Of a stretch of 64,000 nucleotides of DNA, positions 1 to 10,300 are shown piece after piece. Under the pieces are notes generated by a model. That model saw only the letters and a program-made list of their open reading frames with translations, did no database searches and was not told where the DNA came from. The stretch is from a virus. The translations under genes were made by a program, and so were the position numbers. The stretch spans positions 1-64,000 of IMG/VR virus record IMGVR_UViG_3300046171_000252; one strand, 5' to 3'. Position 1 is the first letter of the stretch, and each line of letters opens with the position of its first letter.

Positions 1-2
1 CT

Positions 3-635
3 CTGAAGTCTCGTCGTCAGATGGCAGAGGGTTATATGTACAAACTCATTGAGATGAAAGAAAAGGTCCGTGAGTTTGACTTTAAGTGGGCAGATAAGGA
101 TAAAGCACAACCAATTTTTTGGGAAGAAGGTGGACCCGGTGGTGGTTCCAAGAAACTGTGTTGGTTTGATTTAGATGAACTTACACTGTCTCATTATCTG
201 AAGTCTTCTGAACTTGAGATTCGTGATCGTCTTCACCAGATGCAACATCTAGATAAGATTCTTGATAAATTGATGGAAAAGAATGATGGCAAACCAGTCA
301 CCCGAGAACAATTCCTTGATGCTGATGGGCAGTATTGGGAAAGAAGATTTGCCGATCAGGCTATGGATGAAATGATCGCGGCACAAACTGGCATCTCTAT
401 TGGTAACCTACACAGTATGCGTCGTGCTTCTGCACCTGCAATTGTTGATAAGAGAAATGAACTGCCAGAAGGTTATATGCCTCTGAATAAGATTCTTGAA
501 AGTCCTCAAGGTAAGATGGACTTCCTGAATGATCTGCAGAAGAAAGTTCTCACAGGTATCCAAGAAGTTACTGGTGAAAATCTTGGTATGATTGCCGGTT
601 CTCCAGAAGAGGAGCAAAAGAAACTCCAAGGTTGA
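3..635 (+). CDS. hypothetical protein, 5'-truncated by the window edge
   Basis: The frame is open back to the window edge, so this is probably the C-terminal part of a larger protein; an in-frame ATG at 21 is a possible internal or true start. The visible part is about 205 residues, hydrophilic and mostly helical, with no membrane segment. A glycine run (GGPGGG) lies near residue 40 and an acidic/lysine-rich end follows. It stops at a TGA two bases before the next gene's ATG, so it is probably co-transcribed with the oxygenase-like gene and the first fibre. I do not recognise the family; a virion or fibre-assembly role is suggested only by position. Confidence 0.7.
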   Translation: MKSRRQMAEGYMYKLIEMKEKVREFDFKWADKDKAQPIFWEEGGPGGGSKKLCWFDLDELTLSHYLKSSELEIRDRLHQMQHLDKILDKLMEKNDGKPVTREQFLDADGQYWERRFADQAMDEMIAAQTGISIGNLHSMRRASAPAIVDKRNELPEGYMPLNKILESPQGKMDFLNDLQKKVLTGIQEVTGENLGMIAGSPEEEQKKLQG

Positions 636-636
636 T

Positions 637-1170
637 ATGAACCAGAAGATTATTGTTGCCGATGACTTTTATGATATCGCACATCCATATCATAAAGGCA
701 TCGTAGAAGGTGAACCAATTTTTACTGATGAAGCACCCCAGAAAATTTCACATCTTCTGGGTCGTGAGATAAAAGTAGAGAACTTATTTAATGAAGTTGC
801 TCCATCCAAGACTCCAAATCCAATCACTGCTAATCTTGCCTGTGATTGGATTGCGGTTATCTATCTGACGATGCCTGGTGATTGTGTATCACAAAGAGGC
901 ATGAGTTTTTATAGTCATTTAAGTACAGGATTTGATGCATTCCCTGATGAGTATGCCCGTCAGTTACATGGAATACAGACACAAGAAGACATTATGGCAA
1001 CATTTAATATTGATAATAGAGAAGAGTGGAAAGAATATTCTAATGTATATGTAAAATATAATCGTATTGTATTATTCGGTGCTGATTTATGGCATTCATA
1101 TGGTAAAGGTTTTGGTGAGCAACTAAATAACTCAATGATATACCAGAAGCTGTTAATACAAAATGCCTAG
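637..1170 (+). CDS. DUF6445-type oxygenase-like protein (degenerate active site?)
   Basis: The 177-residue protein opens with KIIVADDFYD, the same opening as the protein at 5899 (NIIVVDDFYD). Both share a core ending in YNR-VLF...LWHS, so they are paralogues of a 2-oxoglutarate/Fe(II) oxygenase-like family common in cyanophages (DUF6445-like, from memory). The 5899 protein has an HVD metal-binding pair before its central strand; here the equivalent segment reads ANLACDW, so the H-x-D appears lost while the distal WHS is kept. It may be inactive or use other ligands. The start follows AAGG and the gene overlaps the first fibre gene by 8 bases, which points to joint expression and a fibre-related role (inference). 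Confidence 0.65.
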   Translation: MNQKIIVADDFYDIAHPYHKGIVEGEPIFTDEAPQKISHLLGREIKVENLFNEVAPSKTPNPITANLACDWIAVIYLTMPGDCVSQRGMSFYSHLSTGFDAFPDEYARQLHGIQTQEDIMATFNIDNREEWKEYSNVYVKYNRIVLFGADLWHSYGKGFGEQLNNSMIYQKLLIQNA

Positions 1171-4100
1171 AGGAATATTTAGATTAAAACAGGTATATGA
1201 AGAGCAGTTATCTGGTAACTGGTCTGAGAAAAAAGATGTCTGGAATACTCCGAGTCCTTTTAATGCCACACATCCTTTTGGTTACTTTGGTGGTGGTCGT
1301 GCTCCAAGTGTAGTATCAACAGTAGATCGTATTGATTATTCTAATGATACGGCAACGGCATCACTAAAAGGACCATTAAGTGCTGCTATAAGCATTACGG
1401 GAGCAACAGGTAATGCCAACTTCGGTTACCATGGTGGTGGTTATCCTGGTCCAGTAGTATCAACAGTAGATCGTATTGATTATACTAATGATACTGCAAC
1501 TGCATCAACAAAAGGACCATTAAGTGTTGCTAGATATGCTCCAGCAGCAACCGGCAATACTTCCTTTGGTTACTTTGGTGGTGGTTATGCTGGTGGTGGT
1601 GTGTCAACAGTAGACCGTGTAGATTATTCTAATGATACTGGAACAGCACCAGCAAAAGGTCCATTAAGTGTTATCAGACACTATCATGGAGCAACAGGTA
1701 ATGCAGACTTTGGTTACTTTGGTGGTGGTTCTGGACCAAAATCATCAGTAGACCGTATTGATTACTCTAATGACACTGCAACAGCATCACCAAAAGGGCC
1801 ATTAAGTCTTGCTAGAGGTGGTCCAGCAGCAACAGGAAATTCATCCTTTGGATACTTTGGTGGTGGTTATCCTGGTCCAAGATCAACAGTAGATCGTATT
1901 GATTATTCTAATGACACTGCCACAGCAGTAGCAAAAGGACCATTAAGTAGTGCTAGATATTCACAGGGAGCAACGGGTAGTGCTTCCTTTGGTTATTTTG
2001 GTGGTGGCGAACCTGGTCCAGCAGTATCAAATGTAGACCGCATTGATTACTCTAATGATACGGCAACAGCATCACCAAAAGGACCATTGAATGTTGCTAG
2101 ATTTATGGCTGCAGCAACAAGTTCTCAGGCTAATGGAATCACGGATGAAACATTATTCCCGGCACCAACAGTAAGAGAAAATGTAGCACCACAAGGAACT
2201 GACTTTGGTTACTTTGGTGGTGGTAGAACTCCTGGTACTGTATCGACAGTAAACCGTATTGATTACTCTAATGATACGGCAACGGCATCAACAAAAGGAC
2301 CATTAAGTAGTGCTAGATATGGTTTAGCAGCAACAGGTAATGCTCCATTTGGATACTTTGCTGCTGGTAATCCTTCAAGTGCAGTATCAACAGTAGATCG
2401 TATTGATTACTCTAATGACACCGCAACGGCATCAGTCAAAGGACCATTAAGTGCTGTTAGTCCTGGTAGTGCTGCTAGTTTAGGCAATTCTAATTTTGGT
2501 TATTTTGCTGCTCCTTCTGCTACATCAACAGTAGAACGTATAGATTATTCTGATGACACTGCCACGGCATTAGTCAGAGGACCATTAAGTGTTTCCAAAT
2601 ATTCTAGAGCAGGAACAGGTAATGCTAATTTTGGATATGTTGGCGGTGGTGGTCCTGCAACATCGATAGTAGACCGTATTGATTACTCTAACGATACTGC
2701 TACAGCATCACCAAAAGGTCCATTAAGTCTTGCTAGAATATCTTTGGCAGCAACAGGTAATGCTTCATTCGGATACTTTGGTGGTGCTTTCCCCGGTCCA
2801 CATTCAACAGTAGACCGTATTGATTATTCTAATGACACCGCAACGGCATCACCTAAAGGACCATTGAGTTCTGCTAGAGGTCAATTTGCAGCAACAGGTA
2901 ATGCTGACTTTGGTTACTTTGGTGCAGGTTATGATGATAATCCTAATCGTGTGTCAACTGTGGACCGTGTTGATTACTCCAATGATACAGCAACGGCAGT
3001 GGCAAAAGGACCATTAAGTCAGGTTGTGATGAATCATGGAGCATGTAGTTCCAGAGCAAATGCAATCCCACTCAAAGGAACTGGTAACTTAGAAGTTCCA
3101 GTCTTAATGGGTGCTTTTAATGTCATAACACCACAAGGAACTGATTTTGGATACTTTGGTGGTGGACTTGCTCCCAGTTCTAGCTCATCAGTAGACCGTA
3201 TTGATTACTCTAATGACACTGCAACGGCAGCAGAAAAAGGACCATTCAGTGTTACTAGATATGGTGCGGCAGCAACAGGAAACCAATCATTCGGTTACTT
3301 TGCTGGTGGTCATGGTCCATTATCATCAGTAGACCGTATTAATTACTCTAACGATACCGCAACGGCATTAGAAAGAGGACCATTAACTGCTGGTAAACGA
3401 TACTATGGAGCAACTGGTAATTCATCTTTTGGTTACTTTGGTGGTGGGTCTGGTTCTGGTGGTGTTATATCATCAGTAGACCGTATTGATTACTCTAATG
3501 ACACTGCGACAGCAGTAGCAAAAGGACCATTAAGTGCTGCTAAGTATGTCACAGGAGCAACAGGTAATGCCAACTTTGGATATATTGGTGGTGGATTTGA
3601 TAATCCTAATCTCTATTCAACAGTAGAACGCATTGATTACTCTAATGACACCGCAACAGCATCACCAAAAGGACCATTAAGTGTTGCTAGACGGAGACTA
3701 GCAGCAACAGGTAATGCAGACTTTGGTTACTTTGGTGGTGGTAATGATCCCGAGCAGTCAACAGTAGATCGTGTTGATTATTCTAACGATACCGCAACAG
3801 CACCAGCAAAAGGACCATTAAGTCTTGCTAGAGCATACTTAGCAGCAACCGGTAATGCTTCTTTTGGTTACTTTGGTGGTGGTGAATCAGCACCTGGTCC
3901 AGGTGCAAGATCAACAGTAGATCGTGTTGATTATTCTAGTGATACTGCAACAGCAGCAGCAAAAGGACCATTAAGTGTTACTAGAAGATATTTTAGAGCA
4001 ACAAGTTCCAGAGACAATGCAATCCCAACTCAAAATATTGTAAATTATGCGATAGGAACTCTAGCAACTCCTAACACCGGTTACTTTGCTGGAGGTATGG

Positions 4101-5869
4101 CTGGTCCAGTATCAACAGTAGATCGTATTGATTATTCTAATGACACTGCAACAGCAACAGTAAAAGGATCATTAAGTGTTACTAGACGTGGAGTGGCAGG
4201 GACAGGTAATGCTTCCTTTGGTTATTTTGGTTGTTCTTATCCTGCTATATCAACAGTAGATCGTATTGATTATTTGAATGATACTACAACAGCATCACCT
4301 AAAGGACCGTTAACTGTTGCTAGAGCTTCTGGGGGAGCAACAGGTAATGCTAACTTTGGTTATTTTGGTGGTGGCAGTCCTAGTCCTGCAACAGTAGACC
4401 GTATTGATTACTCTAATGATACTGCAACAGCAGTAGCAAAAGGACCATTAAGTGTTGGTAGAAGATTATTAGGAGCAACAGGCAATAGTTCTTTTGGTTA
4501 CTTTGGTGGTGGTGTTCCTAATACAACAATAGTAGATCGTATTGATTATTCTAATGATACGGCAACGGCATCACCAAAAGGAACATTAACTGCTGTTAAA
4601 AGAAGAATAGCAGCAACAGGTAATGCTGACTTTGGATACTTTGGTGGTGGTGGTCCTAGTGCAGTATCAACAGTAGATCGTATTGATTATTCTAATGATA
4701 CTGCGACAGCATCACCAAAAGGACCATTAAGTGCTGCTAAACAATACACGGCAGCAACAGGAAACTCTAACTTTGGTTACTTTGGTGGTGGTGATCCTGG
4801 TCCAATGTCAACAGTAGACCGTATTGATTACTCTAATGATACTGCAACAGCATCAGTCAAAGGACCATTGAGTGCTGCTAGAAAATACTTTGCAGCATCA
4901 AGTGCCAGAGCCAATGGATTTACTGTAGTCGGTCCAGCACTGGTTTCTAATGCTGCTGCAATGGCAGTGCCTAATGCAAGATCATTTGGTTACTTTGGTG
5001 GTGGTCTTCCCAGTCAACCTACATCAAAAGTAGAACGTATTGATTATTCTAATGATACTGCAACAGCATCAGTCAAAGGACCATTAACTGATGTTGGGTA
5101 TGGTTTAGCAGCAACAGGTAATAGTTTCTTCGGTTACTTTGCTGGTGGTCAAGCTCCTTCTCCTGGTCCAACATCAAAAGTAGACCGTCTTGATTATTCT
5201 AATGACACTGCAACAGCAGTAGCAAAAGGACCATTAAGTGCAGTTGTATATAAAAATCGTGCAACTGGTAATAGTTCTTTTGGATATAATGGTGGTGGCA
5301 GAAACCCTTCTTCTGTACTATCAACAGTAGACCGTATTGATTATTCTAATGATACTGCAACAGCAGCAGTCAAAGGACCATTAAGTGTTGCTAGATATAG
5401 TCACGCAGCAACAGGTAATAGTTCTTTTGGATATTTTGCTGCTGGTCGTACTCCTACTACAAAATCAACAGTAGATCGTATTGATTACTCTAATGATACT
5501 GGAACAACACCATCAAAAGGACCATTAAGTGTTGCTAGATTTAATTTAGCAGCAACCGGCAATGCTGACTTTGGATACTTTGGTGGTGGCAGTAATCCCG
5601 AGTATTCAACAGTAGACCGCATTGATTATTCTAATGACACGGCAACGGCAGCAGTCAAAGGACCATTGAGTGCCGCTAAAACTTACTTTTCAGCAACAGG
5701 CAATGCTTCCTTTGGATACTTTGGTGGTGGTACTCCTGGTTCAGTATCAACAGTACAACGTATTGATTACTCTAATGATACTGCAACGGCATCAGTAAGA
5801 GGACCATTAAGTTCTGTTACACAAAGACAAGCAGGAGTGTCAGCAGCAGCAAATGGACTTCCACAATAG
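1163..5869 (+). CDS. giant kelch-like repeat fibre A (5 x 6 repeats)
   Basis: This 1568-residue protein is predicted to be a tail fibre or adhesin. After a short N-terminal anchor (RGIFRLKQVYE...W..PSPF) it is almost entirely a ~52-residue repeat with consensus FGYFGGG...STVDRIDYSNDTATA..KGPLS..R...AATGN. I count thirty repeats in five groups of six. The groups are separated by non-repeat linkers containing SS(R/Q)AN(A/G)I, EVPVLMGAF, NIVNYAIGTL or VVGPALVSNAA, and the protein ends AAANGLPQ. Six repeats per group suggests five six-bladed beta-propellers. The 7336 gene has the same architecture with matching linkers. The gene overlaps the upstream oxygenase-like gene by 8 bases. The receptor-binding role is inferred; repeat count and grouping are read directly. 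Confidence 0.8.
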   Translation: MPRGIFRLKQVYEEQLSGNWSEKKDVWNTPSPFNATHPFGYFGGGRAPSVVSTVDRIDYSNDTATASLKGPLSAAISITGATGNANFGYHGGGYPGPVVSTVDRIDYTNDTATASTKGPLSVARYAPAATGNTSFGYFGGGYAGGGVSTVDRVDYSNDTGTAPAKGPLSVIRHYHGATGNADFGYFGGGSGPKSSVDRIDYSNDTATASPKGPLSLARGGPAATGNSSFGYFGGGYPGPRSTVDRIDYSNDTATAVAKGPLSSARYSQGATGSASFGYFGGGEPGPAVSNVDRIDYSNDTATASPKGPLNVARFMAAATSSQANGITDETLFPAPTVRENVAPQGTDFGYFGGGRTPGTVSTVNRIDYSNDTATASTKGPLSSARYGLAATGNAPFGYFAAGNPSSAVSTVDRIDYSNDTATASVKGPLSAVSPGSAASLGNSNFGYFAAPSATSTVERIDYSDDTATALVRGPLSVSKYSRAGTGNANFGYVGGGGPATSIVDRIDYSNDTATASPKGPLSLARISLAATGNASFGYFGGAFPGPHSTVDRIDYSNDTATASPKGPLSSARGQFAATGNADFGYFGAGYDDNPNRVSTVDRVDYSNDTATAVAKGPLSQVVMNHGACSSRANAIPLKGTGNLEVPVLMGAFNVITPQGTDFGYFGGGLAPSSSSSVDRIDYSNDTATAAEKGPFSVTRYGAAATGNQSFGYFAGGHGPLSSVDRINYSNDTATALERGPLTAGKRYYGATGNSSFGYFGGGSGSGGVISSVDRIDYSNDTATAVAKGPLSAAKYVTGATGNANFGYIGGGFDNPNLYSTVERIDYSNDTATASPKGPLSVARRRLAATGNADFGYFGGGNDPEQSTVDRVDYSNDTATAPAKGPLSLARAYLAATGNASFGYFGGGESAPGPGARSTVDRVDYSSDTATAAAKGPLSVTRRYFRATSSRDNAIPTQNIVNYAIGTLATPNTGYFAGGMAGPVSTVDRIDYSNDTATATVKGSLSVTRRGVAGTGNASFGYFGCSYPAISTVDRIDYLNDTTTASPKGPLTVARASGGATGNANFGYFGGGSPSPATVDRIDYSNDTATAVAKGPLSVGRRLLGATGNSSFGYFGGGVPNTTIVDRIDYSNDTATASPKGTLTAVKRRIAATGNADFGYFGGGGPSAVSTVDRIDYSNDTATASPKGPLSAAKQYTAATGNSNFGYFGGGDPGPMSTVDRIDYSNDTATASVKGPLSAARKYFAASSARANGFTVVGPALVSNAAAMAVPNARSFGYFGGGLPSQPTSKVERIDYSNDTATASVKGPLTDVGYGLAATGNSFFGYFAGGQAPSPGPTSKVDRLDYSNDTATAVAKGPLSAVVYKNRATGNSSFGYNGGGRNPSSVLSTVDRIDYSNDTATAAVKGPLSVARYSHAATGNSSFGYFAAGRTPTTKSTVDRIDYSNDTGTTPSKGPLSVARFNLAATGNADFGYFGGGSNPEYSTVDRIDYSNDTATAAVKGPLSAAKTYFSATGNASFGYFGGGTPGSVSTVQRIDYSNDTATASVRGPLSSVTQRQAGVSAAANGLPQ

Positions 5870-5902
5870 TATGCTATAATAAACAAAAGATTGATTATAT
5901 GA
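5840..5902 (+). repeat. 63-bp direct repeat, copy 1 (fibre end + promoter-like spacer)
   Basis: Exact match to 12029-12091. It covers the last nine sense codons of the fibre gene (SAAANGLPQ), its stop, a spacer with CTATAATAAAC, and the start of the next gene through ATGA. The spacer is promoter-like and resembles a T4-type late promoter. The repeat shows that the two fibre genes were duplicated or homogenised together with their downstream junction. Confidence 0.9.
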
Positions 5903-6516
5903 GACAAAATATTATTGTTGTTGATGACTTTTATGATAATCCAGAAGAGGTCAGGAACTTTTCACTGAACGCAGAGTTTCCTGATCCTGGTGATGACTAT
6001 ACATATCCTGGAAAAAACTCAGAAGGTTCATATTATTCTGAAGAAATTCATAAAAAATTTGAGGATCTTGCCAAAGAACCACTCATTCCTGCAGATAAGA
6101 ATGGATACTTTCGTCTTTCATTAGAAAAAGATAAGTATAGACAAGACGTTCATGTAGATCCATCATGGGAATGGGGTGCCGTAATTTATATGTCCGACCC
6201 AAAGGATTGTGTTGATGAGGGTGGCACATCATTTTGGAGACATAATACTCTGAAGTATGAGAACATTCCCAAGACAGATTTTGAAGCACAGCATCACGGA
6301 TGGCCAACATACAAAGAGTGTTGGTGGACGATGGTCTATGGTGATGGACTAGATAGAGATAAATGGACACGATACTTTCTGTGTCCGATGAAGTATAATC
6401 GTTTAGTATTATTCAGAACTCATCTGTGGCACTCGCATAATTATAATTTTGGTGATACACTAGAGAATGGTCGTATGGTCCAGTTGTTCTTTTTTAATCC
6501 GGTGAAGGAGTGGTGA
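5899..6516 (+). CDS. DUF6445-type 2OG-Fe(II) oxygenase-like protein
   Basis: The 205-residue protein begins NIIVVDDFYDNPEEVR. Its core holds VHVDPSWEWGAVIYMSDP (candidate H-x-D iron ligands near residue 83), then GGTSFWRH, and a C-terminal YNRLVLF...LWHSH that could supply the distal His and the 2-oxoglutarate-binding Arg. This is the arrangement of a double-stranded beta-helix hydroxylase, so a hydroxylation role is likely, but the substrate is unknown. It starts inside the 63-bp repeat behind the fibre gene and is followed one base later by a sulfotransferase, which places it in a fibre/cell-surface modification block. It is the better-preserved paralogue of the protein at 637. Confidence 0.7.
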   Translation: MRQNIIVVDDFYDNPEEVRNFSLNAEFPDPGDDYTYPGKNSEGSYYSEEIHKKFEDLAKEPLIPADKNGYFRLSLEKDKYRQDVHVDPSWEWGAVIYMSDPKDCVDEGGTSFWRHNTLKYENIPKTDFEAQHHGWPTYKECWWTMVYGDGLDRDKWTRYFLCPMKYNRLVLFRTHLWHSHNYNFGDTLENGRMVQLFFFNPVKEW

Positions 6517-7349
6517 ATGAAAACATATCATTTTATGGCAGGTCTTCCACGATCCGGAAGCACCTTATTGAAGAGTTTGATTGATCAGAATCCAAATATT
6601 CATACTGAACCTGTGAGTTCTGTAATGGAATTGATGTATCATACGGAAGAATACTTTAAGCAATCAGAACAGTATCAGGGATATCAAAAACCACAGAATG
6701 CTCATAAGATTATCAGTAGTTTTATAGAGAATCAATATTATGAAAGAGAAGAAGAGATAATCATTGACCACTGCCGTGCCTGGCCAAATAATATAGAACG
6801 ATTAAAGACTTACATTACACCTAATCCAAAAATCATATGCCCTGTTCGTAATATCACAGAAGTATTGACTTCATTTATTACAATGATACATCGCAACTCC
6901 GATGAATTTAATTTTATTGATAAGGCACTGATTGATGGTGGGTTCAGTGTGGATGATGATAATCGTTGTCAGTATTTGATGGGTGATGAGGGTATTGTAG
7001 AGCAGGCACTATGGGCACAGTCTCAGGCATTCATCGGCACGATGATAAGTATTTGTTGATGGTTGAGTATGATGATCTAGTCAATACTCCAGAAGAAACG
7101 ATGAGAAGAATTTATAATTTCTTGGAGGTTGATTACTATCATCATGATTTTAATAATGTGCAGAATAATCATAGAGAAAGTGAAGACCAGTGGAACCTAA
7201 AGGATATGCATTATGTCCGTGATAAGGTCAAGAAAATATCAAAGAAACCCGAAGATGTTTTATCTCCTTTTATTCTAAATAGGTATAAGAAACTGGAATA
7301 CTGGAAGTATCCGGACAGCCCTTATTTGGTAAAAAATGGCAGTAACTAA
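6517..7349 (+). CDS. sulfotransferase, interrupted by an apparent -1 frameshift near 7038
   Basis: The N-terminal frame (6517-7059) carries GLPRSGSTLL, the 5'-phosphosulfate-binding loop of PAPS-dependent sulfotransferases, and RNITEVLTSF, matching the 3'-phosphate region. The C-terminal frame (to 7349) carries DDKYLLMVEYDDLVNTPEETM...IYNFLE, the usual C-terminal half. The two halves are one family domain of about 277 residues split by one missing base around GGCAC at 7036-7041. The gene may be a real pseudogene or a sequence error. It would sulfate a protein or glycan using PAPS. It sits between the two fibre genes and overlaps fibre B's start by 14 bases. Confidence 0.75.
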
Positions 7350-10300
7350 TAGAAGAGGAATATTTTCATTACTTGATGTAAGAGAAAGACAGGGTGCCGG
7401 AGTTTGGTCCACGAAAGAAGATGTCTGGAATACTCCGAGTCCTTTTTTGGTGCCACAAGGATTTGCTACTGGATATTTTGCTGGCGGGGCATATACAATT
7501 TCAACAGTAGATCGTATTGATTACTCTAATGACACTGCAACGGCATCGGTAAAAGGACCATTAAGTGTTGGTAGAAATTCTCTAGGAGCAACAGGTAATA
7601 AGGACTTTGGTTACGTTGGTGGTGGTGCGAGTCCTTCTGTAGTATCAACAGTAGACCGCATTGATTATTCTAGTGATACTGGAACAACACCAGCAAAAGG
7701 ACCACTTAGTGATGTTAGAAGACGTCAAGCAGCAACAGGTAATGCTTCCTTCGGTTACTTTGGTGGTGGTACTCCATCATCACAGGTTAGATTAACAACA
7801 GTAGACCGCATTGATTACTCTAATGATACTGCAACGGCATCACCAAAAGGACCATTAAGTTCTGCTAGATCATACCATGCGGCAACAGGTAATTCTTCCT
7901 TTGGATACTTTGCTGGTGGTTCCACTCCAAGTAAAGTAACAACAGTAGACCGTATTGATTATTCTAATGACACGGCAACAGCATCAGTCAAAGGACCATT
8001 AAGTCTTGCTAGAGATACTTCGGGAGCAACAGGTAATGCTGATTTTGGTTACTTTGGTGCTGGTTATGGATCTAGCATATTTTCAACAGTAGATCGTATT
8101 GATTATTCTAATGATACTGCGACAGCAGCAGCAAAAGGACCATTGAGTGCTGTTAAAGCAGCTTTAGGAGCAACTGGTAATAGTTCCTTTGGATACTTTG
8201 GTGGTGGTTATCCTGGTCCTGCATATTCAACAGTAGACCGTATTGATTACTCTAATGACACCGCAACGGCAGTCAGTCAAAGGACCATTAAGTCTTGCTA
8301 GATCATTCATGAAAGCATTAAGTTCCAGAGCTAATGCAATTCCCGCAAAATTATTACAACCGGCACCAACAGTAAGAACGGGTGAGATAGCACCACAAGG
8401 AACTGACTTTGGTTACTTTGGTGGAGGTTATGATGGTTCTACTACCGTATCAACAGTAGACCGTATTGATTATTCTAATGACACTGCAACGACAGTGGCA
8501 AAAGGACCATTAAGTGTTGCTAAAAATGGTATGGGAGCAACAGGTAATGCTCCCTTTGGATATTTTGGTGGTGGTAGTCCTGGACCATTATCATCAGTAG
8601 ACCGTATTGATTACTCTAATGACACTCCAACGGCATCAGCAAAAGGACCATTGAGTGTTGCTAGATATTATTTGGCAGCAACAGGTAATAGTGATTTTGG
8701 TTATTTTGCTGGTGGTGATACGATTATTTCAACAGTAGATCGTGTTGATTATAATAATGACACTGCAACAGCAGCAGTAAAAGGACCATTGAGTACTGCT
8801 AGAGATGAATTAGCAGCAACAGGTAATACTTCTTTCGGTTACTTTGGTGGAGGTGCAACACCTACTGTAGTATCATCAATAGATCGCATTAATTATGCTA
8901 ATGATACTGCTACTGCATCACCAAAAGGACTATTGAGTCAAGGTAGAAAAGATTTAGCAGCAACAGGTAATGCTTCTTTTGGATACTTTGGTGGTGGAGC
9001 TTCTCCTAGTAATGTATCAACAGTAGATCGTATTGATTACTCTAATGATACTGCTACGGCATCACCTAAAGGATCATTGAGTACTGCTAAGTTTTTTCTA
9101 AGTGCAACAGGTGATCAGAACTTTGGTTATTTTGGTGGTGGTCTTAATCCTGCTCTAAGTCCGGCTAGAAAAACAACAGTAGATCGTATTGATTACTCTA
9201 ATGATACTGTAACAGCATCACCTAAAGGTTCATTAAACACTGAAAAAACTGCTTTAGGAGCATCAAGTTCCAGAGCCAATGCAATACCACTCAAAGGACC
9301 TGGTAACTTAGAAGTTCCAGTCTTAATGGGTGCTTTTAGTCGTAATTTGGGACCACAAGGAACTGATTTTGGTTATGTTGGTGGTGGTTATCCCGCAAAA
9401 TCAACAATAGAACGTATTGATTACTCTAGCGATACTTCAACTGCATCAGTAAGAGGACCATTAAGTCTTGCTAGATATTCTTTAGGAGCAACAGGTAATA
9501 GTTCTTTTGGTTACTTTGGTGGTGGATATACTTCTAGTAATGTATCAACAGTAGACCGTATTGATTATTCTAATGACTCTGCAGATGCAGTAGCAAAAGG
9601 ACCATTGACTAGTGCTAAAAGATATATGGGAACAACAGGTACTCAAAGTTTTGGTTACTTTGGTGGTGGTTATGATAATTCTACTCCTGTATTATCAACA
9701 GTAGATCGTATTGATTATAATAATGATACCAATACGGCATCACCAAAAGGACCATTAAGTGTCGCCAGATATGAATTAGCAGCAACAGGTAATCAATCAT
9801 TCGGTTACTTTGCTGGTGGTGGTCCTGGTCCAAAATCAACAGTAGATCGTATTGATTATTCTAATGATACGGCAACGGCAGCAGTCAAAGGACCATTAAG
9901 TGCTGCTAGATGGGTTGTAAGTGCAACGGGAAATGCTTCATTCGGTTACTATGGGGGTGGGGGACAACCTGGTACAAGTTCGAAAGTAGATCGTATTGAT
10001 TACTCTAATGATACTGCAACTTCAATAGAGAAGGGTCCATTAAGTATTGCTAGGGAGAGTATGTCGGCAACAGGTAATCAATCATTTGGTTACTTTGCTG
10101 GAGGATATACTCCGACAATATCAACGATAGATCGTATTGATTATTCTAATGACACTGCCACGGCATCAGTAAGAGGTCCATTAACTGAGGTTAAGGGATA
10201 CACAGCAGCAACAAGTTCCAGAGCCAATGGAATTCCGACTGAAAATATTGTAAATTATGCGGCAGGAACTCTAGGGACTCCTAACACCGGTTACTTTGGT

